DNA of 64,000 bases, taken from Oscheius tipulae (lineage: Eukaryota; Nematoda; Chromadorea; Rhabditida; Rhabditidae). The translations under genes and the position numbers were made by a program. The DNA lies in the NCBI GenBank assembly GCA_037178975.1, contig JASJZH010000003.1, positions 8,928,001 through 8,992,000 on the forward strand, read 5' to 3'. Under the pieces are notes generated by a model. That model was not told where the DNA came from and made no database searches. It saw only the letters and a list, made by a program, of their open reading frames with translations. Below, one piece after another: positions 1 through 10,188 of the stretch (its first letter is position 1; each line of letters begins with the position of its first letter).

Positions 1-567
1 ACACATCGATTATGAAGAGGGTTAGCTACAGGAAGCTCTACTAAATAGCATGAAACTCGCTAAAGGACATGCCTACTTCGATCAAACAGGAACGAAAGCA
101 ACTAGAAAATCAAGCATACCTTGTGTTTCCTGCTCTCAAAGTAAAGAATCTTCGAGCAATTCTTCATTTCTGCAATCTCGTTGACGACGGTCAGCGTCTT
201 CTGCTTGTCCAGCTTCGAGTCGCCCTTCGAGTGCGGCAGAAGCATCTAAATAGTGTTTTTAAGTCTATACAAGAGTTCAAAACTACCTTGACATCGTTCA
301 TGAGATGCCTCGTGCGAGCATCGGCTCCCCGCGAACAGAGGACGAGGACACGTTCGCGGTTTGTCCACAACGTGGCTCGCTTCTTCTCCTCGACCTTTTC
401 GGCCTAAATTGGCGATTTTTAACCGAAAAAGGTCAATAAAATACCGTGGTCTCAACATCACTCTCCTCAGAGCTGTCCTCATCAGAACTCTCGGGCTCTG
501 GAGCCGGAGGGAGCTCTTCTGCTGCCACTGCCTCGGTGTACTTCTTGATATGGGCGAATTTACCCAT
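1..567 (-). CDS. BRX1: Ribosome biogenesis protein BRX1 (Brix domain), 3' end outside window
   Basis: Three coding exons are visible at 567-445, 403-287 and 245-120, giving the first 122 residues. The next donor (119) leads into an intron that runs off the window. Residues 1-41 form an acidic N-terminal tail. Exon 2 carries LWTNRERVLVLCSRG and ARTRHLMNDVK. Exon 3 carries MLLPHSKGDSKLD and AEMKNCSKILYFESRKHK. These match the start of the Brix domain of BRX1, a nucleolar factor needed for 60S pre-rRNA processing and 5S RNP-linked large-subunit assembly. All three exons are phase 0 and the two complete introns are about 40 nt. The ATG at 567 was chosen because the protein then begins MGKFAHIKKY, a plausible basic start; a longer in-frame ORF reaches 711 but has no Brix-like residues. 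It diverges from the DnaJ gene starting at 1392. Confidence 0.88.
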
Positions 568-1391
568 CCTGGAATATAATTTCTTGCATTTTATCAACAA
601 AAAGTTCAGATAGGGTTCACACAAGGAGTATGTCGAGAAAGGCTCATGAACTGGGAATACGTCCATATTCTTGGGCTTTTTGTCGATAAATTGAGCTCTT
701 ACCCCTTCCAAAAGCTATCTTTTGTCAAAACCAGGTGATTCGTCGGCTAAATAGTACTGGAGAGCCATAAAATAATACCAAAAGTGTTGAAAAGTAAAAC
801 AACTGAACTGCAATCAACTACTGACGGCTTCGACTGCTATTTATTGCACTTTTAGGGTTTTCGGTAGGGATATTACAGCTTCTCAGGCTTGTGTTAGACT
901 CAATGAACAGGCAAAATTGAGAGAAAAGGCTCTAAAACAAAGAAGCAAACCAATAAAAGTTCTGGAAAACTTTGGGATAGGTTCATTCTTCGATATTACA
1001 GTCTTTATGAGCCGAAATATACTTTGCTAGAGATCATTCACACGTTGCGACCGATCAATACGGTTTTGGAAGACGTAAACAACGAAATTGGATGAAAAAA
1101 TGAGTGAAAAGAACAAAAAATGTGGGAGGACGAGTTTTCGAGGCTTCAAAGCGGTGCCGATTCCATTCCGTGGGTCCCGTCACGAACCGACATTTCCAAA
1201 TAAAATCGAGCGCGATTGAGTCATTATCGTTGGCTCGTTTCTCCAGCCAAAATGTCCACATTTCATAGATTTATCAAGTATTTTAACCAAGTAAGCCAAC
1301 CATTTTAACCAATTTCTCCCGCTAGGAACCATGCCTGCTCCGCCTGCCTCAAGTTTAGCCTCCTGTGCAGTATAAAAAGATGATTTTTCAG
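568..1391. other. Divergent intergenic region between BRX1 and the DnaJ gene
   Basis: No coding region or RNA gene is recognisable here. It must hold the promoters of the two divergent neighbours. A strong 3' splice-acceptor-like sequence (TTTTTCAG) ends at 1391, immediately before the DnaJ start codon. I found no upstream coding exon that joins in frame to it, so it is a candidate trans-splice acceptor. Confidence 0.5.
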
Positions 1392-4335
1392 ATGAATCCG
1401 GCCAAGACGGGCAAAGACGAACCGATTGAGGACTTTTACGTGCTTCTGGGGGTGGAGAAAACGGCCACGGAGGCCGAGATCAAGTCAACCTACCGTAAAT
1501 TGGCCCTAAAGTACCATCCGGACAGAAATGCTGGGGATGAACACGGTTTTTTGAAATATTTGGTCCAAAAATTGGTCATTTTAGCCCAAGAACTGTTCAA
1601 GAAGATCAGTATAGCCTACGCGGTGCTATCAGATCCAAACAAGAGACGGCAATACGACGTCAGTGGGCCGAGTTCGAGCCAACTGGACTTTGAGGGATTT
1701 GATCTGACCGAGCTAGGTGGTGTGGGTCGCATGTTTGGAGCTCTTTTCACCAAGCTGGGCGTCCCAATCCCCACCCAGATCATTCCCAAGGTACTTTTCC
1801 ATGTTTTTGTCACAAAATTTCCATAGGTCCTGGCCCAGGCTCGGACCCTGTGCGAGAATATCGAGTCATCGCCGGCCAGACTCCTCACGCCGGGAGAAAA
1901 CGTGTCCGCGAGCGTGGCCAAACAAGAAGCCGAATTCTACGCGATCGAGATGAAGGACGAGTACAAGCAAAGCGGCGTCTCCATCATATGCAAGAGCCCC
2001 TCGTCGAGCAAATTCAAACTTGTGCTCTTTGATAGGGAAGGCGGTGTCCGGATGATTCAGGTACCTTCTCACATCCTCCATTTGTCTATTGAGAGAGTTT
2101 TTGCCCAGGAAATTAGCACATAGGCAAATGCAAAAGCGATTACGCATTCGCGTTTTTCGGGATCAAGACGATTTTTTCCTGACTTTGTATTGTTCTGCAA
2201 AGTTGTAGATATACGCAATTGTATATTTCTAACATAAGGAGAGTACTTATATTAGAGATTTTACGGTAAATGCAAACCACAAACTGAATGCCGTAGTTAT
2301 CGGTCGATGCTCCACATACAAATGTTCCGTGGTTCCTTCTGTGCGATGTCAAGATCTCTAGCCCGAACCCTCTGAAAACTGAAAGTGATGCCAACTTCTA
2401 GGGCTAGCATGTTCAACCGCCCCTAATTGCCTATCAGTCACGGATCCTAAAATACCTTAGTGCAACTGTCGACAATACATGGGCAAATCGAAGTCGAGAA
2501 CAGTTTTCTGCTTGCTGCGGGCGCAAAAAAGACTAACATCACCCTAAGTTTTAGCTGAACTGGCTGGTACCATTTCAGTCAGAAACTGCATCTTGCACAA
2601 CTTTTCTATTATTTGTGCCTTTAGGAAAGCCAGAAACGGAAATCCGGCACCCAGGCAGAGTTCTTCTTCGTCCCGCACACAATCGTGAACATTGGTGAGT
2701 TCAATCCGATGAAATATCACATGGAGGACAAGGAGACGCCTCTCCCCTTCCACTACCTCGATCTCCTAGGTATTTTTTCTGTGTATCCCCGCTCAAAATA
2801 CCCATTTTTGTAGAAACCCAGACGGCGCAACTGCTTCAAAATGGCAAGCATATTCTCTGTGTTTATGGCGACAATTGGATTAATTCTGTCAAGTAATTTT
2901 GCTAATTTTTTTTGACTAAATAAGGTTTTCAGATATTCAATCAGCTTCCTGCCAATAGACTCAACGGCCCGGGAAGATTTTGCGATAATTCTCGAGGTGG
3001 AAAAGGAGCTGACAGAGAAGAAGAGCGACATGGCACGCTTCCAGATCGAGTACATGAATGCGAAGAAAAAGTGGGTTGCCTTTTGAGGTATTTTGGCTGT
3101 TTTGAAGATGAGGGTATACTTTAAGCCCTCTTTATGATGTTTCAAAAGCTCTGTAAACGTTTTCTGCACGCAAGTAGCTTTAAACCCGTTCATAATAGGA
3201 CGCAAAAGCGTGTTTATTGCCTAGAAACCAGAACTATATCATGACAGTTTTGTATAGTAGCTTACTTACCACGATTTAATCAAACTGCTGGAGGATGATT
3301 TGGTAAAGAAAGTGTCACTGTCGAAGCTTTTGGCTGGTTCAGTGATGGAACTGCAGCCTACTGGAACTATTTTCTAGCTGTCTTGCTACTTAAAATTTCA
3401 GAAATCAATGTAATGTTGGCGTTAGAAACTGGTAATAGATGTCTTTGCTCGGCAGTAGGTGTTTTTAAGTTGTAGAAGTTTCGGCCGTGTCTTACACTTC
3501 CCTGATCTCGCTTACTTTTTGGACTTGCCTACACTGGTTGAGAACGTCCGAAAGACTGAGAAAGCTGGAAAGTGGACTGCAACATGGTCATGTGGCCGTC
3601 GGTGCGCTGTCTGTTCTTTTCTGCTCATATCAGAGACAAAATGATCTGAATAACTGGAGTGAGCCTCAAATGAGAAAGTATGAAATAAAGACGAGCGGAA
3701 TATGCGGAGGTGCCCTTTTGTCTTCGGAGTGTGTACCAACTCGTATAACATACAGTCTGTGTATCAAAATTGTCTATGGTAACTTGCCGATACGCATCCA
3801 TATGTTATAAGATTTGGTGCGCGTTCGAAAGTCAAAATGGCACCTCCGTATATTCCACATTTCGTCCGTCTCTTGTTTAAACGCGCTTGAATCAGTATCA
3901 ACTTGTGCTAGATTATTGTAGTTTGGTCTATCGAATTCACTGTGCGTCTTTAACTCTTGAAACAGTATTTGATAGATCACGGTAGAAACTCTTCTATACT
4001 GCCGGGCTACTGCAAATATGACAACGTAAGATAAGTTGGGGCGCAGCCAGGCTCCCGTTTGCGGCTTTTAATTGTACAATACAAAGTAGCACGATGGTTA
4101 GAAGTTGATTCGCCGGCATTTCCAGATTACTTTTCTCCAAGTCTACCTGCCTAGAACTCAATCTTTCAGGTACGAAGAATCCTGCATCCGTCTCAAGGTC
4201 GAGGACAAGGACATTACCGAGAAATTGAAGCTGCGTGAGAAGGCCTACGATAACGTGATTGCGAGCAGTCAGGCCCGGTATCAGCAGTCTATGAGCCCCG
4301 CGAAACAGTCCCGCGGCTTCTTAGGACTCTTCTAG
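1392..4335 (+). CDS. ARG1-like DnaJ (J-domain) co-chaperone
   Basis: Seven exons (1392-1545, 1585-1790, 1827-2060, 2625-2769, 2814-2892, 2933-3070, 4170-4335) encode 373 residues. A J-domain lies near residues 10-75 and includes YHPDRNAG with the HPD motif that stimulates Hsp70 ATPase. It is followed by [21 protein letters not shown] and a long C-terminal region with a conserved middle domain ([23 protein letters not shown]), then a coiled-coil-like segment ending SRGFLGLF. This order and these blocks match the plant ARG1/ARL type of DnaJ protein and its animal homologues. It is not a classical DNAJA/B protein: there is no zinc finger and no G/F-rich linker. The client is unknown and the location is inferred to be cytosolic. 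The 564-nt and 1.1-kb introns show no other genes. Confidence 0.82.
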
Positions 4336-5470
4336 AACCACGTTTTCCTTTTTCTTGAACCGCCTTTTGTTTCTCCCCCGTTCTTGGCAGAATTCACTCG
4401 TTTTACTCTCTATCCGAAGATATGATCCGAATAGATCTCATCATCCTGTCCTAGTCATTTCAAGACGCCTGTCATCCGAAAGTTTTTGATATATAAACTG
4501 CCTGTGGAAAGATGCTAAGTTACTAAAGAATATGATGTTATGAGTCTGACAGAGACCAAGCATTGGAAGTGACAAGCTCTATCCTGTTACAATTCGACCA
4601 GGTCCACCAGCGAGTTTTTGACAGGGACAGATGCGGCAAGTTGTGATCAAGTGGACAGACACGGGTTCAGACAGGCTCACCTGGATTAACAATGTAGGAC
4701 TTGCTGACAAGCAGGACTTCCGGGAGGGTGGCAGAAACATTTTGGATATCACAAGTAGAGGTCATACCTGAAGGGAAGAAGGTGGCCAGCTTTACAGAAC
4801 AACAAATTGACATTCTGCTATACTCATAGGAGACAAGATATGGAAGAATTGGAGGTAAACAGGTTGACAGGCAATTTAAGATATGGGAAGATGTTACATG
4901 TTACAGACAGACGCCTTTTGCCAGTTGTATGTAGGATCAGAAGGACAGGCCGATCGAAATATAGGAGGGCTTCTTGAACAGACAGGATAGGGATGAGACA
5001 ATCGACGAAACTGATTGGCAGGGAGAACAAGTAAGAAAGGAAAGTGCACATTACAGATTGAGAGAGGCGGAATCCGAAGAAGTATGGCTGCCAGAGCCAG
5101 AAAAGAACCAGTTGACGGAAAGGAAAGGCATAGTTTATGACAGTTGACAGACAGGATAAGAGATGGTCAGGGTGACAGCGGCAGGATGATATAGTGAGAA
5201 GGTGATAGGTTTACAGAGTCCGCATCCAAAGAATTCAGTTGGCTGAAGGGAAGAACATAGTTTCTAACAAGTTGGCAGACAGGATAGGATATGAACAGGG
5301 ATAGTACTAGACTGGAACAGATTGACATGGACAAGTTGACAGAGACAGAATCGAGAGGAAAATAGTCGACAGAATATGAAAGAAATCAATTAAAATGACA
5401 GCATACACAGAAAGGCACCCGTTGTCGACACAGTTAGACAGGTTGACGGAACCGTAGGGGTCTTCCAAAC
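4336..5470. repeat. GACAG/TGACAG-rich degenerate low-complexity spacer
   Basis: The DnaJ stop is followed by about 1.1 kb in which GACAG and TTGACAG recur every few tens of bases without a fixed period, for example around 4560-4700, 4860-5000 and 5090-5460. No gene is visible. The same kind of sequence occurs in introns of lis-1 and cbp-1. Confidence 0.6.
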
Positions 5471-5639
5471 TGTTTAGATGAGTTTGTCCAAGAACAATTC
5501 ATAAAATTCTCACCCCTTTGCAACAACTCTTTCACTCCTATTCTCTCCCTTGCACAGGGTCCATAAACTCTCTGACATCACCCCCTTGCGAAATCCCCTC
5601 CCCATCCAGTTTCCGCGCTCTGAAACAAGCCTGGGTGGG

Positions 5640-5704
5640 CGTGGTCAATCGGAAAAAGAACCAATCAGAGCCAGGCACAGCCCGATCGTGTCTCTGCTGA
5701 CGTG
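5640..5704. promoter_or_regulatory. Possible ER-stress-type promoter elements upstream of xbp-1
   Basis: About 720-780 nt upstream of the xbp-1 start are a CCAAT box (5661-5665), a reverse-strand ATTGACCACG (5640-5649, close to the ERSE-II arrangement but one base short) and TGACGTG (5698-5704, the core of the XBP1/ATF6 binding site). The rest of 5470-6421 holds no gene apart from a tRNA-like module. The grouping is suggestive only, since short motifs arise by chance. Confidence 0.3.
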
Positions 5705-6190
5705 TCTTTCAGCCTTGCCTACCTCGTCGCGAGGAGTCCGCTTCAACACTTCTCCATCGGGCTCACGCCCTCTAGAGCCAAGTTTATACGACTAATTGTG
5801 AGTTTGTTGACCTATTTGGGGTATAAATATACCAAAATAGACTGTAAAAGGAGCCAGAAGGAGTCAGGGCCTTGGTTGGTCCTTAACTTTCCAAAATACC
5901 AAATATCCCCATTCCATTTATTCTCTTTCCTTAGCAACTTTCTGAGTCTATTACACTATTTATGGTCAATGTGACCTGGAAGTTTAGAAAATATCGGACA
6001 ATTTGGGCTATGTGATGCAAAAATCAATAAAACACGTGGCTCGGGCCCTTTATTGATGAGATTTTCGAATATCTGAGTCAGAGTTTCGAAACGAACTTAT
6101 GTAGAATATGCGGATGATTTTTTGGAACCAAACAGTACCATAGATCTCTAACAAAAGGTTTCCAAAGACCTCGGGAAGATAAAAAGTTTT

Positions 6191-6265
6191 GGTCACACCC
6201 GGGGTTCGAACCCAGGCTGTTTGGTATTGTAGTCGGACACCTGGCCGACTGCGCTATAGGAGCGA
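6191..6265 (-). repeat. tRNA-like module (SINE-type relic)
   Basis: On the minus strand an A-box-like TAGCGCAGTCGG (6256-6245) is followed at normal spacing by a B-box GGTTCGAACCC (6213-6203). The T-arm pairs well, but the acceptor and anticodon stems do not, so this is not a working tRNA. Its middle part, CCGACTACAATACCAAACA, is nearly the same as in the module at 54001-54073. Confidence 0.55.
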
Positions 6266-6421
6266 AGTCCCTGCCGCTTTTCTATAAGTATGTGAACGTG
6301 GCGGGATCTGAAGTAGAACCAAGAAACAACTTTTGGGAGCGTATTGGCTCCATACTGTCCTATTATCAATAGTTCCAAGTCCTCTGTTATCTAACGAAAT
6401 CACCCTCTTTGCAGAAGTACA

Positions 6422-7450
6422 ATGTCCGCTCAACGCACCTATTATCTCGTCCCGACGAGGGTACAGCCAAGAGTCATGCCCATCCAGAGGGTACAGGGAG
6501 CTCCAGTGCCAGTCCAGACATATCAACAGACTAGACCAGTTCAGACAAGACATGTCCAGCCTACACAGTGTCTGAAGGTGAGAAAAGACAGACAGTGACA
6601 GAGACAGTGTCAGTGACAGTGACAGTATCTAAAGTTAAATTTTCAGCGTCCAGCGTCATCTGTCTCGATCGAGGAAGAGGAGGATGACCCGCTTGAGAGC
6701 CTGCTCAATGGAGGATCAGGACAAGGACCTCCGAGAAAGAGGGAGAGACTGAACCACCTCACAGCCGAACAGAAGCTCGACCGAAGGAAGCTGAAGAATC
6801 GGGTAGCTGCTCAAACAGCTAGGGACCGGAAGAAGGCCCGATCACAGCGACTCGAAGAAGTTGTGAGACAGCTGATGGACGAGAACTCGCGTCTTCGTGA
6901 GGAGAACAGTCGTTTGAGGATCATTGAGCAACAGAAGATGTTGGAGCCGGCCGTTGAATCTGCCGCATTCATTAGTGGACCCCTGCCGAGGGTGCAGGCC
7001 GCCTCCATCCTTCTGGCGCTCATCAGCCTCCTCAACTTGACCTCATCCCCCAAGACGAACTCAATCGGCTCTTCCAGGACCTCCAGGTAAGAGAGACCTT
7101 TACCAACCTAATCACCCCTTTTCCAGGACGACTTCGATCTCGACCAGCTCGCCAGTGAGCTTCCGTTCGACGAGAGTCCAGAAGCCGAAGAAGATCTCTC
7201 TCTACAGGCAACCCCTTTCCCTCCGACGCAAATGGGAAGTACCCTAAGCCCTTCCCAGGTTCCAGCCAGTCCGACCTCCTCCTATTCCTCGCGACCCAGT
7301 CCCATCCCCATGGATGACTGGTCCGACATCAAAGACGAGGACCCCCTACTGTCATCCGGTCACTGTTTTGATATTGACCACGAGGAGAGTGTCTGGACTG
7401 AGGGCAGCTTCCCCAATAACTATCTCGAGGAGTTCTATAGTCCTTTTTAA
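6422..7450 (+). CDS. xbp-1: XBP1 bZIP transcription factor of the unfolded protein response
   Basis: Exons are 6422-6577, 6647-7086 and 7127-7450. The bZIP basic region RRKLKNRVAAQTARDRKKAR (near residues 99-118) is diagnostic of XBP1, with a leucine zipper behind it. Two products are predicted. Without IRE1 processing, the frame continues through a hydrophobic stretch (ILLALISLLNL, about residues 172-182) and stops at 7245-7247, giving 238 residues. Removal of the 23 nt at 6963-6985 shifts the frame and opens an acidic, Ser/Pro-rich activation region ending EEFYSPF, stop 7448-7450, giving 298 residues. In other animals IRE1 on the ER membrane cuts this mRNA during ER stress and the spliced form activates chaperone and ERAD genes. 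The start codon follows a CTCTTTGCAG acceptor by a few bases, possibly a trans-splice site. Confidence 0.95.
6955..6993 (+). promoter_or_regulatory. xbp-1: IRE1 unconventional-splicing cassette (23-nt intron)
   Basis: Two perfect hairpins with 7-nt loops stand side by side. The first has stem TGAAT/ATTCA (6955-6959 with 6967-6971) and loop CTGCCGC. The second has stem ACCC/GGGT (6979-6982 with 6990-6993) and loop CTGCCGA. Both loops fit the IRE1 consensus CNG^CNGN. Cutting after 6962 and 6985 removes 23 nt, the size known for C. elegans xbp-1, and changes frame into the long C-terminal ORF. There is no GT-AG pair at these ends. Confidence 0.93.
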
Positions 7451-7976
7451 GCAATGTCTCTGTGAGATAGTGGATAGTTTCTTCCTTCCCGATATGTATG
7501 GGTTTTCTGTATTTATTCTCCGCCGTCTGTACAGTATCTGTCACTTTCTGACTATCCAATGAAGATGAAATGGTTCCGAAGCTTATTATTGGAAAGAGTA
7601 TGCATAGACAGAGTGTCTTAGAGAAAAAGCAGACTCAAAGATTAACGGGATCAACGGTATGCAAGAGCACGAGGAAAGTTGGGAGTACGACTAACAACGC
7701 CCCCTGTGTAAGAGAGGCGAGAGTATCCGATGGAAAGACCCGAATCAAGACTATACTGTGAATCAATGGAGGAGTCGAGAACGAAAGAATACTGGTTAAA
7801 GGGCCGAGAACGGGCGTAGCATGAACTGTAATGGACATCGGCATCGGGTAGGAGGAACAGTGTCAGAGAGACAGTCAAAGTGAGTATGAAAAGAAGTCAC
7901 TTTTCTGTGAGCTTCGCTCCTACTGCTGCTCCTTCTGGAAAGCGACGCGAAGACGCAGCTCGCCCTGAGCCGCTCC
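7451..7976. other. 3' flank of xbp-1, convergent with the MSP-domain gene
   Basis: No coding region is supported. The xbp-1 3' UTR presumably lies here. Short ORFs on both strands show no recognisable family signature. Confidence 0.4.
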
Positions 7977-8264
7977 TTAGTGTTCGGCAGCCCTCGAGAT
8001 GTACTAGATGCCGAAGTGGAGCTACTCCTCCTCGACCGGCTCTCCATTGCCCTTGTAGCTGAGCGCGACGACGGCCGCCTGGTTGTAGTCGAGGATGCCG
8101 GTAGCCGGACGGATATTGAACAGGTCGTTCCTCGTGCATTTGACCTTGAACGCCTGCTTCGTGTCGCTCTTTTTCATTATCTTCAGCTGCGTCTTGATCT
8201 CGACGCCTCGGACAACTTCTCCTGTAAAGACGACTTTCTCGGCTGGCCTCACCATCAGCTGCAC
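7977..8264 (-). pseudogene. MSP-domain (sperm-specific SSP-like) gene with two in-frame TAG codons
   Basis: From 8264 down, 80 residues form most of a short MSP domain: KVVFTGEVVRGVEIKTQLKI, AFKVKCTRNDLFNIRP, GILDYNQAAVVALSYKG. In the same frame, TAG at 8024-8022 is followed by LHFGI, a second TAG at 8006-8004, then YISRAAEH and TAA (7979-7977). The residues between and after the stops look like the last MSP beta-strand (HFGIYYI type), so homology crosses both stops. This suggests a recently disabled gene; amber readthrough is a less likely alternative. The coding frame stays open upstream to about 8330 without a convincing start. MSP-domain proteins are sperm cytoskeletal or signalling proteins in nematodes. 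Confidence 0.7.
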
Positions 8265-8484
8265 CTTCCGCGACGATATTTTCTGCTCGCTGATTGTTTG
8301 CGACTCTTTTCCTCGCGTCAGTCTATGTGTATGTCTGTCTGAAGTTATTATTGCAATTAGTTTGCACTACTTTGCAAGTGAAAGTCGAGGCGGTTGGGGA
8401 GATAGCTTCGTTGGGGAAACGTTGCTCCTATCACGGTAGCCCGAGTGGAACAGCATCTACATGTCACGGGGCATCAGCCAAACT

Positions 8485-9412
8485 TGTAGGAAAAACATTT
8501 TGCGAGAATTTCCTTTCAAAAAGTTTGTAGTTGGATAATTTGGAGCAGAAAGCTTGTTTCTTTAAAAGCTTGGTAACTTGAAGCACCGTGAAACAGAAAA
8601 AAGTTTTGATATTCTAATTGAGCGGAGAGGAAGTCGCTTGGGGAAATAGTCTCTACAGACTGGACTACTGGAAGAGTGTCCATGGGCTTCTTGCCTACTT
8701 TCTATTCAGAACCAGCTGCCGATGGCAGCTTTGCAGCCCGTTTGGTCTTGGCTTAGTATTGATAACAGGCGCCTTCGCCGCTTCCCTAGTATCAAAAGTT
8801 GTCGACCTTTCACCTTGTCGCTTGACATGAAATGACTTGTCAGAATTTTTGGGTATTAGTGTTGACATGCAATTGTGCGGACACCATGACAGACGGACGG
8901 ACGGACACCATTGCGCTTTAGTAAAGAAAGATAGGGAGCCTTGGACGGAACACTATAATCTTGACCAACTGTATTGACTCTTGACTACTGATCTACAATT
9001 TGCTGAATCTCTGATGCTGTACTCACTCACAGCAGTTTACGGATACACAATTAGGAGTACTCCATAAGAGCCTATGGATCTCTTGACCACTGACTCATAG
9101 AACTGGGAACTTTGGACTGAATAGTGTACTCAAAACTGACTCTCTGATGTGACCAGGCATCAGTCGTAATAACGACGTGAGACGCTCCGCGCAGAAGCTG
9201 TTTCAGTAGTGTACAATAGAGGTTTCTGGCGCGCCCAAAAATCCCATTTTCATTTTTTATACCTTTTTCGATAATTTTTATAAATTTTTCTTCATTTAAA
9301 TGTTTATTAACAAACCATTGACCAATTACGATATTACAAAAATAGCTAAAGAATTAAAGATAAAAAACAGAAGTATTTATGAGGGAAAGGGTATATCGAT
9401 TTAGATTCTTTC
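8485..9412. repeat. Segmental duplication, copy A, left part
   Basis: 8485-8711 and 8928-9412 are nearly identical to 18645-18867 and 18868-19345. Copy A contains an extra ~215 bp (8712-8927) absent from copy B. The duplicated part shows no convincing gene. 8265-8484 is a non-coding gap next to the MSP relic. Confidence 0.8.
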
Positions 9413-10009
9413 AGCATGGGCGACAAGTTGTCCACTAGACAAGTTAAGGAACTTAATTGCAAACATTTCATCCCAGATGTTCTCGAGTTCGATAATTGGC
9501 AGTCCTTCAGTTTCTTGAATGTAAACATTTTTGATACGAGGATCTTGAGCCACATCTTTGATGTAACGACCTGAAGAAGGTTCCGGGCTTTCATCGTGAA
9601 GGACAGGTTTCCAACAATCATAAGTGTATTCTTCTGGACCTGCACCTAGAATAGCCCATCCCCAAAGACCACTTGTAAGACCGGCTGCAGAACAAACGGA
9701 TGTAAGGCCGGAGGCCACCGCTCCGGTCAACCCTCCAGCACCTGCTGAAGCTAGCGAGGTAGATACAGTTTTCATTCCTGTGCCGAAAGCTCCGGTTAAG
9801 ATAGGAGATGCTAAAGAGCTAACAACAGCTCCTCCGAGAGTAGATGCCACCATTAACGTCCCGGTTGTATGATTGGTAGTGGCTGGCAGAACACCTAGAC
9901 CAACTCCTAAAGTTGATCCTATTGATGTTCCCACAGTAAGTGCTGCTGCTGTTGTTGTATTATTCAGTACTGTAGCACAGTTAGTAACTCCATTGATGAT
10001 CGCAACCAT
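9401..10009 (-). CDS. Gly/Ala-rich hydrophobic protein with conserved-looking C-terminal domain, function unknown
   Basis: A single exon encodes 202 residues. Residues 1-115 are rich in Gly, Ala, Ser and Thr with small-residue spacing that suggests membrane association or a glycine-zipper-like helix bundle (for example SIGSTLGVGLGVLP, LASAGAGGLTGAVASGL). GLWGWAILGA follows, then a soluble-looking tail from about residue 123: YTYDCWKPVLHDESPEPSSG, DPRIKNVYI, LPIIELENIWDE, LVAHAERI. The tail has the residue mix of a folded domain, but I cannot assign it to a family. An acceptor-like TGTTTTAG lies just upstream of the ATG. The downstream neighbours at 10189-11418 and 19530-20088 share the MVA start and the GxxGWxxLGA motif but lack the C-terminal domain. 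The gene is deleted from duplication copy B. Confidence 0.65.
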   Translation of the reverse strand: MVAIINGVTNCATVLNNTTTAAALTVGTSIGSTLGVGLGVLPATTNHTTGTLMVASTLGGAVVSSLASPILTGAFGTGMKTVSTSLASAGAGGLTGAVASGLTSVCSAAGLTSGLWGWAILGAGPEEYTYDCWKPVLHDESPEPSSGRYIKDVAQDPRIKNVYIQETEGLPIIELENIWDEMFAIKFLNLSSGQLVAHAERI

Positions 10010-10132
10010 CTCCTAAAACACATGTTAGCAAACAATTTCAAAACGTATAAAAACATTCAACCGATTGCGGTACACTAAACCAAAAGTTTAGAAAAATGTA
10101 CATTCATTACACAAAAAACAATATTGAGCATA

Positions 10133-10183
10133 CAGTGAAACCTCGATATAAGCATCTTGCGGTCACTTATATCGAGATTTCAT
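10133..10183. mobile_element. Collapsed copy of a TA-flanked MITE
   Basis: CAGTGAAACCTCGATATAAG and its inverted partner (CTTATATCGAGATTTCA) are separated by only about a dozen bases. It lies just behind the stop codon of the short Gly/Ala gene. The fuller 138-bp version is at 19388-19525. Confidence 0.65.
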
Positions 10184-10188
10184 GTATT

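Noticed and set aside
1331-1391. Upstream coding exon for the DnaJ gene starting at the ATG at 1331
   Set aside because: Splicing the 39-nt GT-AG segment puts the J-domain out of frame.
6191-6265. Functional tRNA gene
   Set aside because: A and B boxes and a T-arm are present, but the acceptor and anticodon stems do not pair.
8022-8047. A 22-nt intron removing the amber codons in the MSP gene
   Set aside because: The putative intron is too short and joining it shifts the frame away from the MSP-like tail.
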